Notes under the pieces: model-generated | Databases searched by the model: none | Seen by the model: only the letters and a program-made list of their open reading frames with translations | What the model was told of the DNA's origin: nothing | Source of the DNA: Elusimicrobia bacterium GWC2_61_19 | Lineage (GTDB): Bacteria > Elusimicrobiota > Elusimicrobia > Elusimicrobiales > UBA9959 | Assembly: GCA_001799795.1 (NCBI GenBank) | Contig: MGUD01000020.1 | Span: 3,774-36,729 of the forward strand | DNA length: 32,956 bases | Direction: 5' to 3' | Shown here: positions 22,570-30,900 of the stretch, one piece after another | Layout of the letters: each line of letters starts with the position of its first letter | Numbering within the stretch: position 1 is the stretch's first letter | Made by a program: the position numbers and the translations under genes

Positions 22570-23870
22570 AAATAATCGTTCACCGCGGGGCGCAGGAAAT
22601 AGGCGGCAACTGCATAGAGCTGCGGTCCGGCAAGTGCAGGATACTGCTGGATTACGGCGCTCCGCTGGCCAAGATCGACCCCGTGACGCATAAGAGCGTG
22701 CCGGCCGCGCCCGAAGAGACCATCCTTAATATCCCCGGCCTTTACGACAAAGCCCCCAATCCCATCCTGGCGCTGATCATCTCTCACACGCATGCCAGCC
22801 ATTACGCCGCGCTGCTCGCCAAACCAATTAACCCAGGCATAAAAGTTTACATGTCGGAGATCATGGAAGACGTGGTGCGCATAACCACAAAAATGCCGCG
22901 CGACGGCAAAAAACTCCCCGTCGGCATCAACTATTTCCGCCGCAATCATAAATTTATCGTGGGCCGTTTTGTTATTACGCCTTATCTTATGGACCACACC
23001 GCGGCGGAGTCCTTCGCTTTTCTGGTGGAGTCGGAAGGCAAGCGGGTGCTTTACACCGGCGACTTCCGCGACCACGGCAATAAGGCCAGCGCTTTTAAGC
23101 AGTTTTTGGCGGCCGACATGGGCCCCCTGGACGCCCTGATCACCGAGGGAACGCAGGCCGACATAGAAAAAGGCCCGGCCGAGACCGACGTGATGGCCGA
23201 GATAGAAGCCAATCTTAAGGACCGGCGCGGCGCGCTTTACGTTATGTGCGCCGGGCAGGACATCGGCCTGCTTACCAGCCTGGCCTTTCTGGCTAAGAAT
23301 ACCCGGCGCTACCTGGTGGTGGACGGTTATACGGCGCTGCTGCTGGAGCGGGTGAAAGCCCTGGCGCAGAAGCACGGTGTGGACCTGAAGATCCCCAGCC
23401 TGGACACCGAGTACCTGCGCATTATAAGGAATAACGCCACGCAGCGCATCTACCAGCTGACCGAGTACGCCGAGACTTTCAGGCGGATGCGGCCCAGGCT
23501 GTTCGGCTGGGACTGGGTGCGGGAGAATCTGCCCCGCCTTATAATCCCGGTGCGCGCCAACGCGCAGCTATGGGTGGGAGAAGAGATAAAAGATTTCAGG
23601 GGCGCGGCCTTCCTGTATTCCGACTGGGAGCCCTACAGCGACGAGGACGGCATGCAGGAAACGCTGGAATGGTTCAAGGCCAAAGGCCTTATGGCCGTCC
23701 CCATGCCGTCCACCGGCCACGCTTATTTTGCCGCCATCCGCAAACTGGTAGAAAATAAAAGGCCGCGCTACGTCGTGCCCATCAACACCGAGCACCCTGA
23801 AAAATTCACCAAAGCCTTCGGCAAGCGCGTCCGCCTCCTGAAGAACGGCGAAGAATTCTACCTGGATTAA
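22566..23870 (+). CDS. RNase J-like metallo-beta-lactamase-fold protein with altered metal motif
   Basis: The 434-residue protein begins VHRGAQEIGGNCIEL, the start typical of RNase J and related exonuclease-fold proteins. Motif III-type DH (D143/H144 in YLMDHTAAES), motif IV YTGDFRDHG (D166) and the C-terminal STGHA and NTEHP segments are present. The central signature, normally HxHxDH, reads H74-T-H76-A-S78-H79, so the metal-bridging Asp is replaced by Ser. This may lower or change hydrolase activity. It is translationally coupled to the 5'-nucleotidase gene, suggesting a link to nucleotide or RNA turnover. No separate promoter is seen. Confidence 0.82.
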   Translation: MKIIVHRGAQEIGGNCIELRSGKCRILLDYGAPLAKIDPVTHKSVPAAPEETILNIPGLYDKAPNPILALIISHTHASHYAALLAKPINPGIKVYMSEIMEDVVRITTKMPRDGKKLPVGINYFRRNHKFIVGRFVITPYLMDHTAAESFAFLVESEGKRVLYTGDFRDHGNKASAFKQFLAADMGPLDALITEGTQADIEKGPAETDVMAEIEANLKDRRGALYVMCAGQDIGLLTSLAFLAKNTRRYLVVDGYTALLLERVKALAQKHGVDLKIPSLDTEYLRIIRNNATQRIYQLTEYAETFRRMRPRLFGWDWVRENLPRLIIPVRANAQLWVGEEIKDFRGAAFLYSDWEPYSDEDGMQETLEWFKAKGLMAVPMPSTGHAYFAAIRKLVENKRPRYVVPINTEHPEKFTKAFGKRVRLLKNGEEFYLD

Positions 23871-23893
23871 TTCGCCGAGGTCGAGCCTTTTCT

Positions 23894-25117
23894 TCACTCC
23901 TCGTCGGCTTCGGGGATGCGGGTGAAGGCTATGCGCAGGGGGACCAGGCCGGCGGATTCGTGGGTGGCGCCGTAATGCAGGATGTCTTTGCCGAATTTCT
24001 CGTTTATCTGGTCCAGGGTTTTCGTCAGCCGGTCGCGGCGCAGGTCTTCGAACAGCGACGGAGCGTGGAAAGCTTCCGGCACCAGGCCCGTCATTACAAC
24101 GCCCACGGCGTAAACGCGGCCTTCGGGCAATTCCTTCCACAGCGTTTTAATGGCGTGGATAAAAGCCAGGGTGTCCTGCGTCTCCATTAAATTACAGCGG
24201 GCCTGCCAGCCGTCCTGGTCCAGAAATTTCACAAATATCTGTATGCCCGAGGCAAAAAAGCCCTCTTTGCGCAGGCGCGTGGCGGCTTTATCCGTAAGTT
24301 TCTTTAAAATGCGCATGGCGCCCGGCCTGTTGCGCAGTTCCGGCGGCAGCACATGGGAATGGCTCAGGGACTTCTGCTCCGTTACCTTCTCGACCAGCTG
24401 CTCGCCGCGCAGCAAATGCCACATCTCTTCGCCGCTCACGCTGCCCCAGGCCCGGCGCATTTCTTCCGGCGTCAGCGCCAGCAGCTGCGCCATGGTGCGC
24501 AGGCCCTTCTGGTTAAGCCGGGCTTCCATTTTGGCCCCGACGCCGGTAAGGTCGCGCAGTTTCAGCGGGTAAAGCGCCTGCGGCAGGTCGCAGGGGCGGA
24601 TAACGGTAAAGCCGTCGGGCTTTTTCATGTCGCCGGCTATCTTGGCCAGGTAGCGGTTGGGCCCCAGCCCGATAGAACATTTCAGCGACGAACCCACCGT
24701 ATCCCTGATGGTGGCCTTGATCTTGGCCGCCAGCTCCGTGGCCGCTTTCACGTCCTGCTGATAGCCGGTAAGCCGGCAGGCCATTTCGTCAATGGAACAG
24801 ACGGAATCCACCGGCACGCAGGCCTCCACGGCCTCCACTATTTTATTGTGGTAATTGATGTAGTTGGCGTGGTCGCCCACTATAAACTTCATATCGGGGC
24901 AAAGCCGCCTCGCCTCGCCCACCAGGGTGCCGGTCTTCACCCCGAAGGCCTTGCCCTCGTAGCTGACGGCGATGCAGCAGGTGCTGTCCGCCAATAGCGG
25001 CGCCACCGCCACGGGCTTGCCCCGCAAAGAAGCGTCCAGCTCCTGCTCCACCGAGGCGAAGAAGGAGTTCATATCCACATAAAGCCAGTTTACAAGGTTA
25101 GCGGGATCTTGCGGCAT
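23894..25117 (-). CDS. Y-family (DinB/UmuC-type) translesion DNA polymerase
   Basis: The 407-residue Y-family polymerase has the palm metal ligands D15 (YVDMNSFFASVE) and D110/E111 (CSIDEM), the nucleotide-binding VSYEGKAFGVKTG (about 51-63), the thumb helix-hairpin-helix LTGVGAKMEARL, and a C-terminal little-finger domain ending in LRIAFTRIPE. The canonical Y-family catalytic acidic residues are all present, so it should be active, inserting nucleotides opposite damaged bases. It diverges from E. coli DinB, and I do not assign a symbol. It follows the protease gene by 24 bp on the same strand, so it may be the last cistron of that operon. It converges with the RNase J-like gene, and no terminator is evident in the 23-bp gap. 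Confidence 0.9.
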   Translation of the reverse strand: MPQDPANLVNWLYVDMNSFFASVEQELDASLRGKPVAVAPLLADSTCCIAVSYEGKAFGVKTGTLVGEARRLCPDMKFIVGDHANYINYHNKIVEAVEACVPVDSVCSIDEMACRLTGYQQDVKAATELAAKIKATIRDTVGSSLKCSIGLGPNRYLAKIAGDMKKPDGFTVIRPCDLPQALYPLKLRDLTGVGAKMEARLNQKGLRTMAQLLALTPEEMRRAWGSVSGEEMWHLLRGEQLVEKVTEQKSLSHSHVLPPELRNRPGAMRILKKLTDKAATRLRKEGFFASGIQIFVKFLDQDGWQARCNLMETQDTLAFIHAIKTLWKELPEGRVYAVGVVMTGLVPEAFHAPSLFEDLRRDRLTKTLDQINEKFGKDILHYGATHESAGLVPLRIAFTRIPEADEE

Positions 25118-25141
25118 GGTAGCGGACTGTTTTTACGCTGG

Positions 25142-25969
25142 TTATTCTTTGATCAGCCGGGCGAGCATCTCTTTGGCCCGGTTTATGGGGATGGCGAAAC
25201 CGATGCCGGAGAATTCCCCGGCCGGGGCGTAGCTCGCCGTGTTTATCCCTATAACTTCGCCGCGGATGTTAAGCAGCGGGCCGCCGGAATTGCCGGGATT
25301 GATGGCCGCGTCCGTCTGGATCACGTCCAGGTAGGTCCCCTGGCCCAGCGGCAGTTTTTGACGGGGGGCCGAGATCACGCCTACGCTCACGGCCTGCGCC
25401 AGCCCGGCCGGGCTGCCCACCGCTATGGCCCATTCCCCGGCGCGCAGTTTGGACGAGTCCCCGAGGCGCGCGCAGGCGAGCCCTTTCTTTCCTTCTAGCT
25501 TTATCAGGGCCAGGTCCGCGCCCTTGTCCTGTTCCAGCACGCTGCCGCTGTAGCTTTTTCCGGGCTCGCCCGCGAAGGTAACGGTGATAACCTCCGCGCC
25601 GTTCACTACGTGCGCGCTGGTAAGGATATAGCCGGCCGCGCCCACCACCACGCCCGAGCCGGTGTTGGGCACCTGCCGCCCGGTATGGGTTTCGGCCCTG
25701 CCGGCCCGGTGCGGCGCCGTAGGAAAAAAGTACCGCCCGAACATCTCTTCCGGCTCGCGTTCCAGCGGCGCCCCGTCGTTGGACGGCCCGCTGCCGGCGG
25801 TGATCGCCGCCACCGCGGGCTTTACGCCGGCCGCCGCCCGCACGAACGCCTCCTGCAGGTTCAGCGCCTCCGCGGGCGCGGCCCAGGCCTGGGGGGCCGG
25901 CTCCGCCGCGGCCCGCGCGGGCAGGGCGGCCGCGGCCGCCAGCAGAACGAAGAGCGCGCGGTCGTTCAT
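25142..25969 (-). CDS. Exported HtrA/Deg-like serine protease without PDZ domain
   Basis: The 275-residue exported protease has a signal peptide (hydrophobic ALFVLLAAAAALPARA, cleavage about residue 22). The trypsin-like domain shows the full triad H120 (LTSAHVV), D152 (GADLALIK) and S228 (NPGNSGGP), with the HtrA-style NTGSGVVV start and GFAIPINRAKE end. It stops right after the protease domain, so the C-terminal PDZ domains that regulate DegP-type enzymes are missing. A proline/alanine-rich segment (about 22-50) precedes the catalytic domain. The start codon lies one base after the secretin gene stop, so it is co-translated and may process the giant protein or the secretin. Confidence 0.93.
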   Translation of the reverse strand: MNDRALFVLLAAAAALPARAAAEPAPQAWAAPAEALNLQEAFVRAAAGVKPAVAAITAGSGPSNDGAPLEREPEEMFGRYFFPTAPHRAGRAETHTGRQVPNTGSGVVVGAAGYILTSAHVVNGAEVITVTFAGEPGKSYSGSVLEQDKGADLALIKLEGKKGLACARLGDSSKLRAGEWAIAVGSPAGLAQAVSVGVISAPRQKLPLGQGTYLDVIQTDAAINPGNSGGPLLNIRGEVIGINTASYAPAGEFSGIGFAIPINRAKEMLARLIKE

Positions 25970-25970
25970 C

Positions 25971-27902
25971 TTAGTACCAGAGGAAACCGAGCACGCGCTT
26001 GATGGAACCCACCATGCTGTCGGAGTTGTGCCATTCGTCCAACTTCAGGTCGCCGCTCTGGAATTCTTTATAGTACTTGCCCTTGTAGATCTCCTCGTAG
26101 ACCGCGTCCAGGTTGTCCTTGGTGTCCAGCCCTTCCTTGGCCTTCAGGGCCTTCAGGTGCGCCACCGCCGCCGGCCCCTTGCGCATCGCCTTCCTCAGCT
26201 CCTTGGCTTCGGCGGGCGTCATGTGCTCGGCGGCGCGGTGGGCCTTCTGCGGGCAGATCAGGATCATCACCGACTTCTTCATTTCCTGCTCGGTCTTGTT
26301 GGAGAAGAGCGACTGGATGATAGGGATGCTCTGCAGGAACGGAACGCCGCTTTTGGCCTTGCTCGTCTCGTTCTCGGACAGGCCGCTCAGGATCAGGGTC
26401 TCCCCGAACTTCATGATGGCCGTGGCGTCCACGGAAGTTTTGGAGGTCTGGGAGAAAGAGTCGAAGCCCAGCTTCTCGCTCTTGGATTCTATGAAGCTGC
26501 GGTCGGCGTGCACCTTGATCTTTATCGTCTCGTTGTCTACGAAGGTGGGCGTGACCGACAGGTTGATGCCCACCGGCACGTCCACCAGGGACCCGTCGGA
26601 GTTGTTGCTGTTGAGCTGCACGTGCAGCACGGCGCCGGAGTAGAACTGGGAAGTCTGGTTCTCCACGGCCAGCAGCGAAGGCCGGGCCAGCACCTCGGCC
26701 TTGTTCATGCCGTCGTTCCAGATGTTCAGGTTATAAGTCATGTTGTCCAGCGCAAAGGTGGGCGCCACGGTGGTGGACCGGCCCGACGTGCCCCCCGAGC
26801 CGCGCGCGTTGACGTATTTGTACGCGTACAAAGTTCCGGTCAGCGTGGCCTTCAGGCCTGCCAGCAGGTTGATGCCCTTGGACTGGGTGCGGCTTTCTTC
26901 CGTGCTGAGCAGCACCACGTCCACCAGGGTCATCTTGGGCTCGGCTTCGTCCAGTTTGGTGGCGGTGCTGAAGGGAGCGGGGGCGGGCCCGGGCGGGAGG
27001 CTCTGTGCCGAATTCTCATTGCTGTCGTCGTAGTTCTCTTCCTGGCCGGCCACGTCCAGCGGTTTGCCTTCCGCCTGTACCGGGGCCTTAAAAACCCCGG
27101 GGTTGGCCGCCTGCACTATGGCGGGGTGCTGGCGGTGAAAAGCCTTCCAGTCTTCTATCCGGTTCCTCAGGTAGGCGGTGGTCCATTCCTGGACGGCGCC
27201 GTTGTTCTTTTTACCGGCCTTCAGCCCGGTCAGCGCCTGGTACTTAAGAAAACCTTCTTCGGCCCCTTTAAAGTCCCCTTTGGCGGCCCTGGTCAGCGTG
27301 GCCAGGCGCCAGCCCGAAGGGTTGAGCGGCTCGGCGGCCGCAGCTTTCTCCGCGGCCCAGCCGGCCGTTTCCAGGCTCTGCTCGTAATAGGACGCCGTGG
27401 CGAGCGCTCTCAGAAATTCCGCGTCCCCGGGGACGTAGAGCAGGGCGTAAGAGAACTGGTTCTGCGCGTCCTTGTAGCGCTTCTGGGAGAAGTAGACGTG
27501 GCCCAGGAAGTAAGAGGCCCAGTAATTATCCGGGTCGAAGCGCAGCGCCGTAGCGTAGCCCGACTCGGCCAGGTCCAGCATGGCCTGGTCGCCCGAGAGC
27601 GAGCTTAAGTGATAGGCCAGGGCGTTGAGGAAGTGCAGGTTCCCGTTCACCGGGTCTATCCTCAGGCCGGCCGCGAAATTTTTACCGGCCGCCGGGTAGC
27701 GGCCCTTGCGGATGTTCTTGATCCCGTCCCTGATGGACGCGCTTACCTTGCTGTCGGAGGGGCTGCGGGCGACGTCGTCGAGCATCCGGTCTACCGAGGG
27801 GTTCAGGGGGACGCGCCGGGCCGTTTGGGCCGTGGACGCGCAGCCCGTGAAGGCGGGGGCGAGGAGGAGCAGGCTGAGGAGAGGGCAGGTTATTTTTTTC
27901 AT
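25971..27902 (-). CDS. TPR-containing secretin-like outer-membrane lipoprotein
   Basis: The 643-residue product starts with a lipoprotein signal (lipobox FTGC, C21). TPR-like helices occupy about residues 60-215 (for example YWASYFLGHVYFSQKRYKDA). A Pro/Ser-rich linker follows, then a secretin domain (about 330-553) with VLARPSLLAVENQTSQF, GINLSVTPTFVD, FGETLILSGL (499-508) and VPFLQSIPIIQSLFSNK, ending MILICPQ. The last 90 residues are charged and specific to this protein. Secretins form gated outer-membrane channels for type II/IV pilus and secretion systems. The N0/N1 domains are not obvious, and TPRs in the same chain resemble a built-in pilotin. ATG overlaps the stop of the giant gene (ATGA). 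An upstream extension to 28220 is antisense-free shadow and is rejected. Confidence 0.87.
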   Translation of the reverse strand: MKKITCPLLSLLLLAPAFTGCASTAQTARRVPLNPSVDRMLDDVARSPSDSKVSASIRDGIKNIRKGRYPAAGKNFAAGLRIDPVNGNLHFLNALAYHLSSLSGDQAMLDLAESGYATALRFDPDNYWASYFLGHVYFSQKRYKDAQNQFSYALLYVPGDAEFLRALATASYYEQSLETAGWAAEKAAAAEPLNPSGWRLATLTRAAKGDFKGAEEGFLKYQALTGLKAGKKNNGAVQEWTTAYLRNRIEDWKAFHRQHPAIVQAANPGVFKAPVQAEGKPLDVAGQEENYDDSNENSAQSLPPGPAPAPFSTATKLDEAEPKMTLVDVVLLSTEESRTQSKGINLLAGLKATLTGTLYAYKYVNARGSGGTSGRSTTVAPTFALDNMTYNLNIWNDGMNKAEVLARPSLLAVENQTSQFYSGAVLHVQLNSNNSDGSLVDVPVGINLSVTPTFVDNETIKIKVHADRSFIESKSEKLGFDSFSQTSKTSVDATAIMKFGETLILSGLSENETSKAKSGVPFLQSIPIIQSLFSNKTEQEMKKSVMILICPQKAHRAAEHMTPAEAKELRKAMRKGPAAVAHLKALKAKEGLDTKDNLDAVYEEIYKGKYYKEFQSGDLKLDEWHNSDSMVGSIKRVLGFLWY

Positions 27903-30900
27903 TTTGTTAATTCCAGTAGTGTGCTGTCGTTGGGAACGATGTTGCAGTCCGCTATGCCCGCTTCCACGTCCTGGGTGGACCCCGTGGGCGGGGCGGGCAG
28001 GGTCATACAGGCATTCCTGGGCGCGATATAGAACTGGTCGGCGTTGGCCGACTTGGAGTTGATCCGCCAGAACATGTCTTCGCCGCGGTCGCAGGCCCGC
28101 AGCGCCAGGGTGGTCGCCTTTTCCTGGGGGTAGACGCAGGCGCCGGTTTCGGTATGTACCAGCCGGATGTCGCCGTCCACCTCTTCGATGTAGTTGAACT
28201 TCTCGCTGCCTTCGCCGCACTTATGCGCGTAGAGCTTTATCTCTTTTTTGTCCGGCGTGATCTGCAGCGCGTTCTCCGTAGTCTCCACCACGTCCAGGCA
28301 CAGGCCGTTGGCCGCCTTTACCATGGATTCCACCTTATGCCAGGTGGGCTTCTCCGCGTCGGCGATATCCCTGAAGGTCTGGGAATCGGTGCCCAGGCAG
28401 CTGGTCCACACGGCGAACGCCGACTCCGGGTTGGCGTCCTCCTTGTTGAAGTGCAGGCATTTCTGCGAGGCGCGGTTGACGATCTCGTCGTAGAACCCGT
28501 CCGCCGAGATGATCTTCCACTGCTCGTGCAGGTCGTCCGCGTCGCACTGGGCCAGGATCAGCGGCTCGAAGCCGTCCCGCTCGTCGCCCTGGCGGGCCTT
28601 CAGGCAGAGCCCCTTGTTCTTGAGCTCCACGTAGCCCGCGGCGTCGTCCTTCAGGGCCGTCGTGCTCCACTGCTGCACGTCCGCGTCCTTGCAGGCCAGC
28701 TGCACCACGTTCAGGCCGTCCTTGGAGACGGCCATGCAGAGGCTGCTGTGCCCGATGGCGAGATAAGTGTTCTGGTACTGCAGGCTGTTGGGCATCAGGT
28801 CGCTGACGTCCATGCCCTCCACCAGCTTCAGGTGCTCGTCGGCCTGCTCCGCGAAGGCTTTTTTGTACTTCGCGGTGCCGTTGTCGAAGGAGTCCATCAC
28901 GGCCTTATACTTCTCCTCCTGGGCTTCCACGGCCTGGCGTACCTTGTCTTCAGCGTCGGCGATCTGCGAGGCGATGTGGGAGTGCACCCAGCGCGCCGCG
29001 GACGGTGAAAGTTTGCTCAGGGCGTCCTCGGTCAGCTTGTCCATGGCCAGCGCCGGCAGCAGCGCGAAGGACCCCGCGTCGAACTGGGCGTTGGCCTCGT
29101 TGACCGGGATCTTCACCGCGAAGAATTCGTGCATCGGGGCGCCGGCCAGTTTGAACTGCATGTCCAGCACCAGCGGGTCGTTGTGGGTGACCATGTCCTT
29201 CAGGTCGCCCACGATGAAGGTCTTGTCGATCTCCAGGGGCATGTCGGAAATGGCCTTCTCCAGCACGGTCTCCAGTTCCTTCAGCACGAAGTCTTCCACG
29301 TCCTCGGCTACCTTGACCACCGCCTGCGCCACGCTAAGGCCGGCGCGTTCGATGTCGCGCTCGGCCAGCAGGGCCGCTACGCGCGGGTCAAGGTTGGTGG
29401 CGGCCGCCACGGCTTTTTTGGCGGCGGCCAGGGACTTTTCGGCCACTTCGTAGATCACCCAGGTGGCCCCGGCGGCTATGCGCCAGCCCGGGGAGCACGC
29501 CCAATGCGTCCAGCGCGAACCGCAATGGTGGGCCTGGTGGTTCTCGTGGTCGTATCTGTCGTACAGGGAATCCACGCGGCGTCTGGCGGAATCCAGGGCG
29601 TCGTCGGCCCGGTCCTTGGCCTTCTGGTCTTCTTCTTTGAGCTTCTGGATCTTGGCGGTGAGCTGGTTCACCTTGTCCATCGCCTCGTTCAGAGCTTTGC
29701 CGTCGGCCTCGAATTTGGCCTTGGCGGAATCCCGCAGATCTTCCACGCCGCGCTTTACCTCGGCCTTCATCCACGGCACCAGCGTGGACTGGAACTCGCC
29801 GACAACGCTGATGCCGGCGTTCTTGTCGAAGGTGCCTTTCTTCAGGTCGAAGCCGTCCATGGTGACCGTCAGCAGCGCGTTGCCGAACGCGCCCAGCTTC
29901 TCCGTCATGTCGAAGGAGAAATGCGGCGGCTGGATGTCGATCGCCACCTTCTGGGGCGCGCCCAGCAGGTTCACGTTGGCGTTGATGACGTACTTCGGGA
30001 CCTGGTTGAGGGAAATGTCGATGGTGTTGTCCGTGAATTTCAGCACTTCCAGGTCGATGTCGCCGATGGCGCCCTTTATCCTGAGGCCGCCGGGCCCGCC
30101 GGCGCCCGTCACGTGCCCCAGGTTCTTGTTCATAAAGAAGAAGTTACCGGCGAAGGCGAAGCCCTCGCTCACCAAGCCCAGCTGCGGGTCGCTCGCGCCC
30201 GGGGTGGCAAAGGCCAGCTGGGCATTGTCTATCTCGAAGTACGGCACCGGCAGTTTGGCGATGCTGCCCGCGGGCACGCCCATCAGCGTTTCCGTGATCT
30301 CCATCAGCGCCGGGATGCCGAGCGGGTTCACCTTGCCGGCGAAAGCCACGCCGTCGGGGAGGCCGTCCTCCAGCGGAACCTTTACGCTCATAGCCAGGTC
30401 CACGTCCACGCAGTCTTTGGATTTCGGATCGTGGCAGTTGCCGTACTGCTGGTCGCCGGCCAGGCCGAACTGCACCTCGCCCACGGGCGTTATGGCCACG
30501 TCCATCTTAAGGTTGTTAAGGGTCAGCCCTTTTATGCCGAAAGGCCGCTGCCAGGGTCCGTTCTTCTCGCCCAGGATCTTTACCCCGGCGCCGGCCTCGC
30601 CGAACTGCAGTTCCATTTCGGTGGTGAAGTCCAGCGTCTCTTTGCCGGCTTTCACCAGCACGGCGGTGCGCAGGCCGGCGTAAAGGTCCGCCCCGGCCCA
30701 CTGGATGAAGTAGGCCGGCGGCACGCCGGGCTTGAAGGTCATGATCTTGCCGGGCAGGCCCTTGGCCGAGCCCGCGTTCTCCATGGCAAGCGACAGCATT
30801 ACACCGGGCGCGCCCTGGAAAACGCCGGTTACGGCGCCCATTATTATCGCGTCGTCGTGCACGCCGATAGCGTTAAGTCCCTTACCCACCACGCCCATGG

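Noticed and set aside
25662-27608. Long plus-strand open frame across the protease and secretin genes
   Set aside because: Composition is arginine/glycine-rich without motifs, and both genes on the minus strand have clear families.
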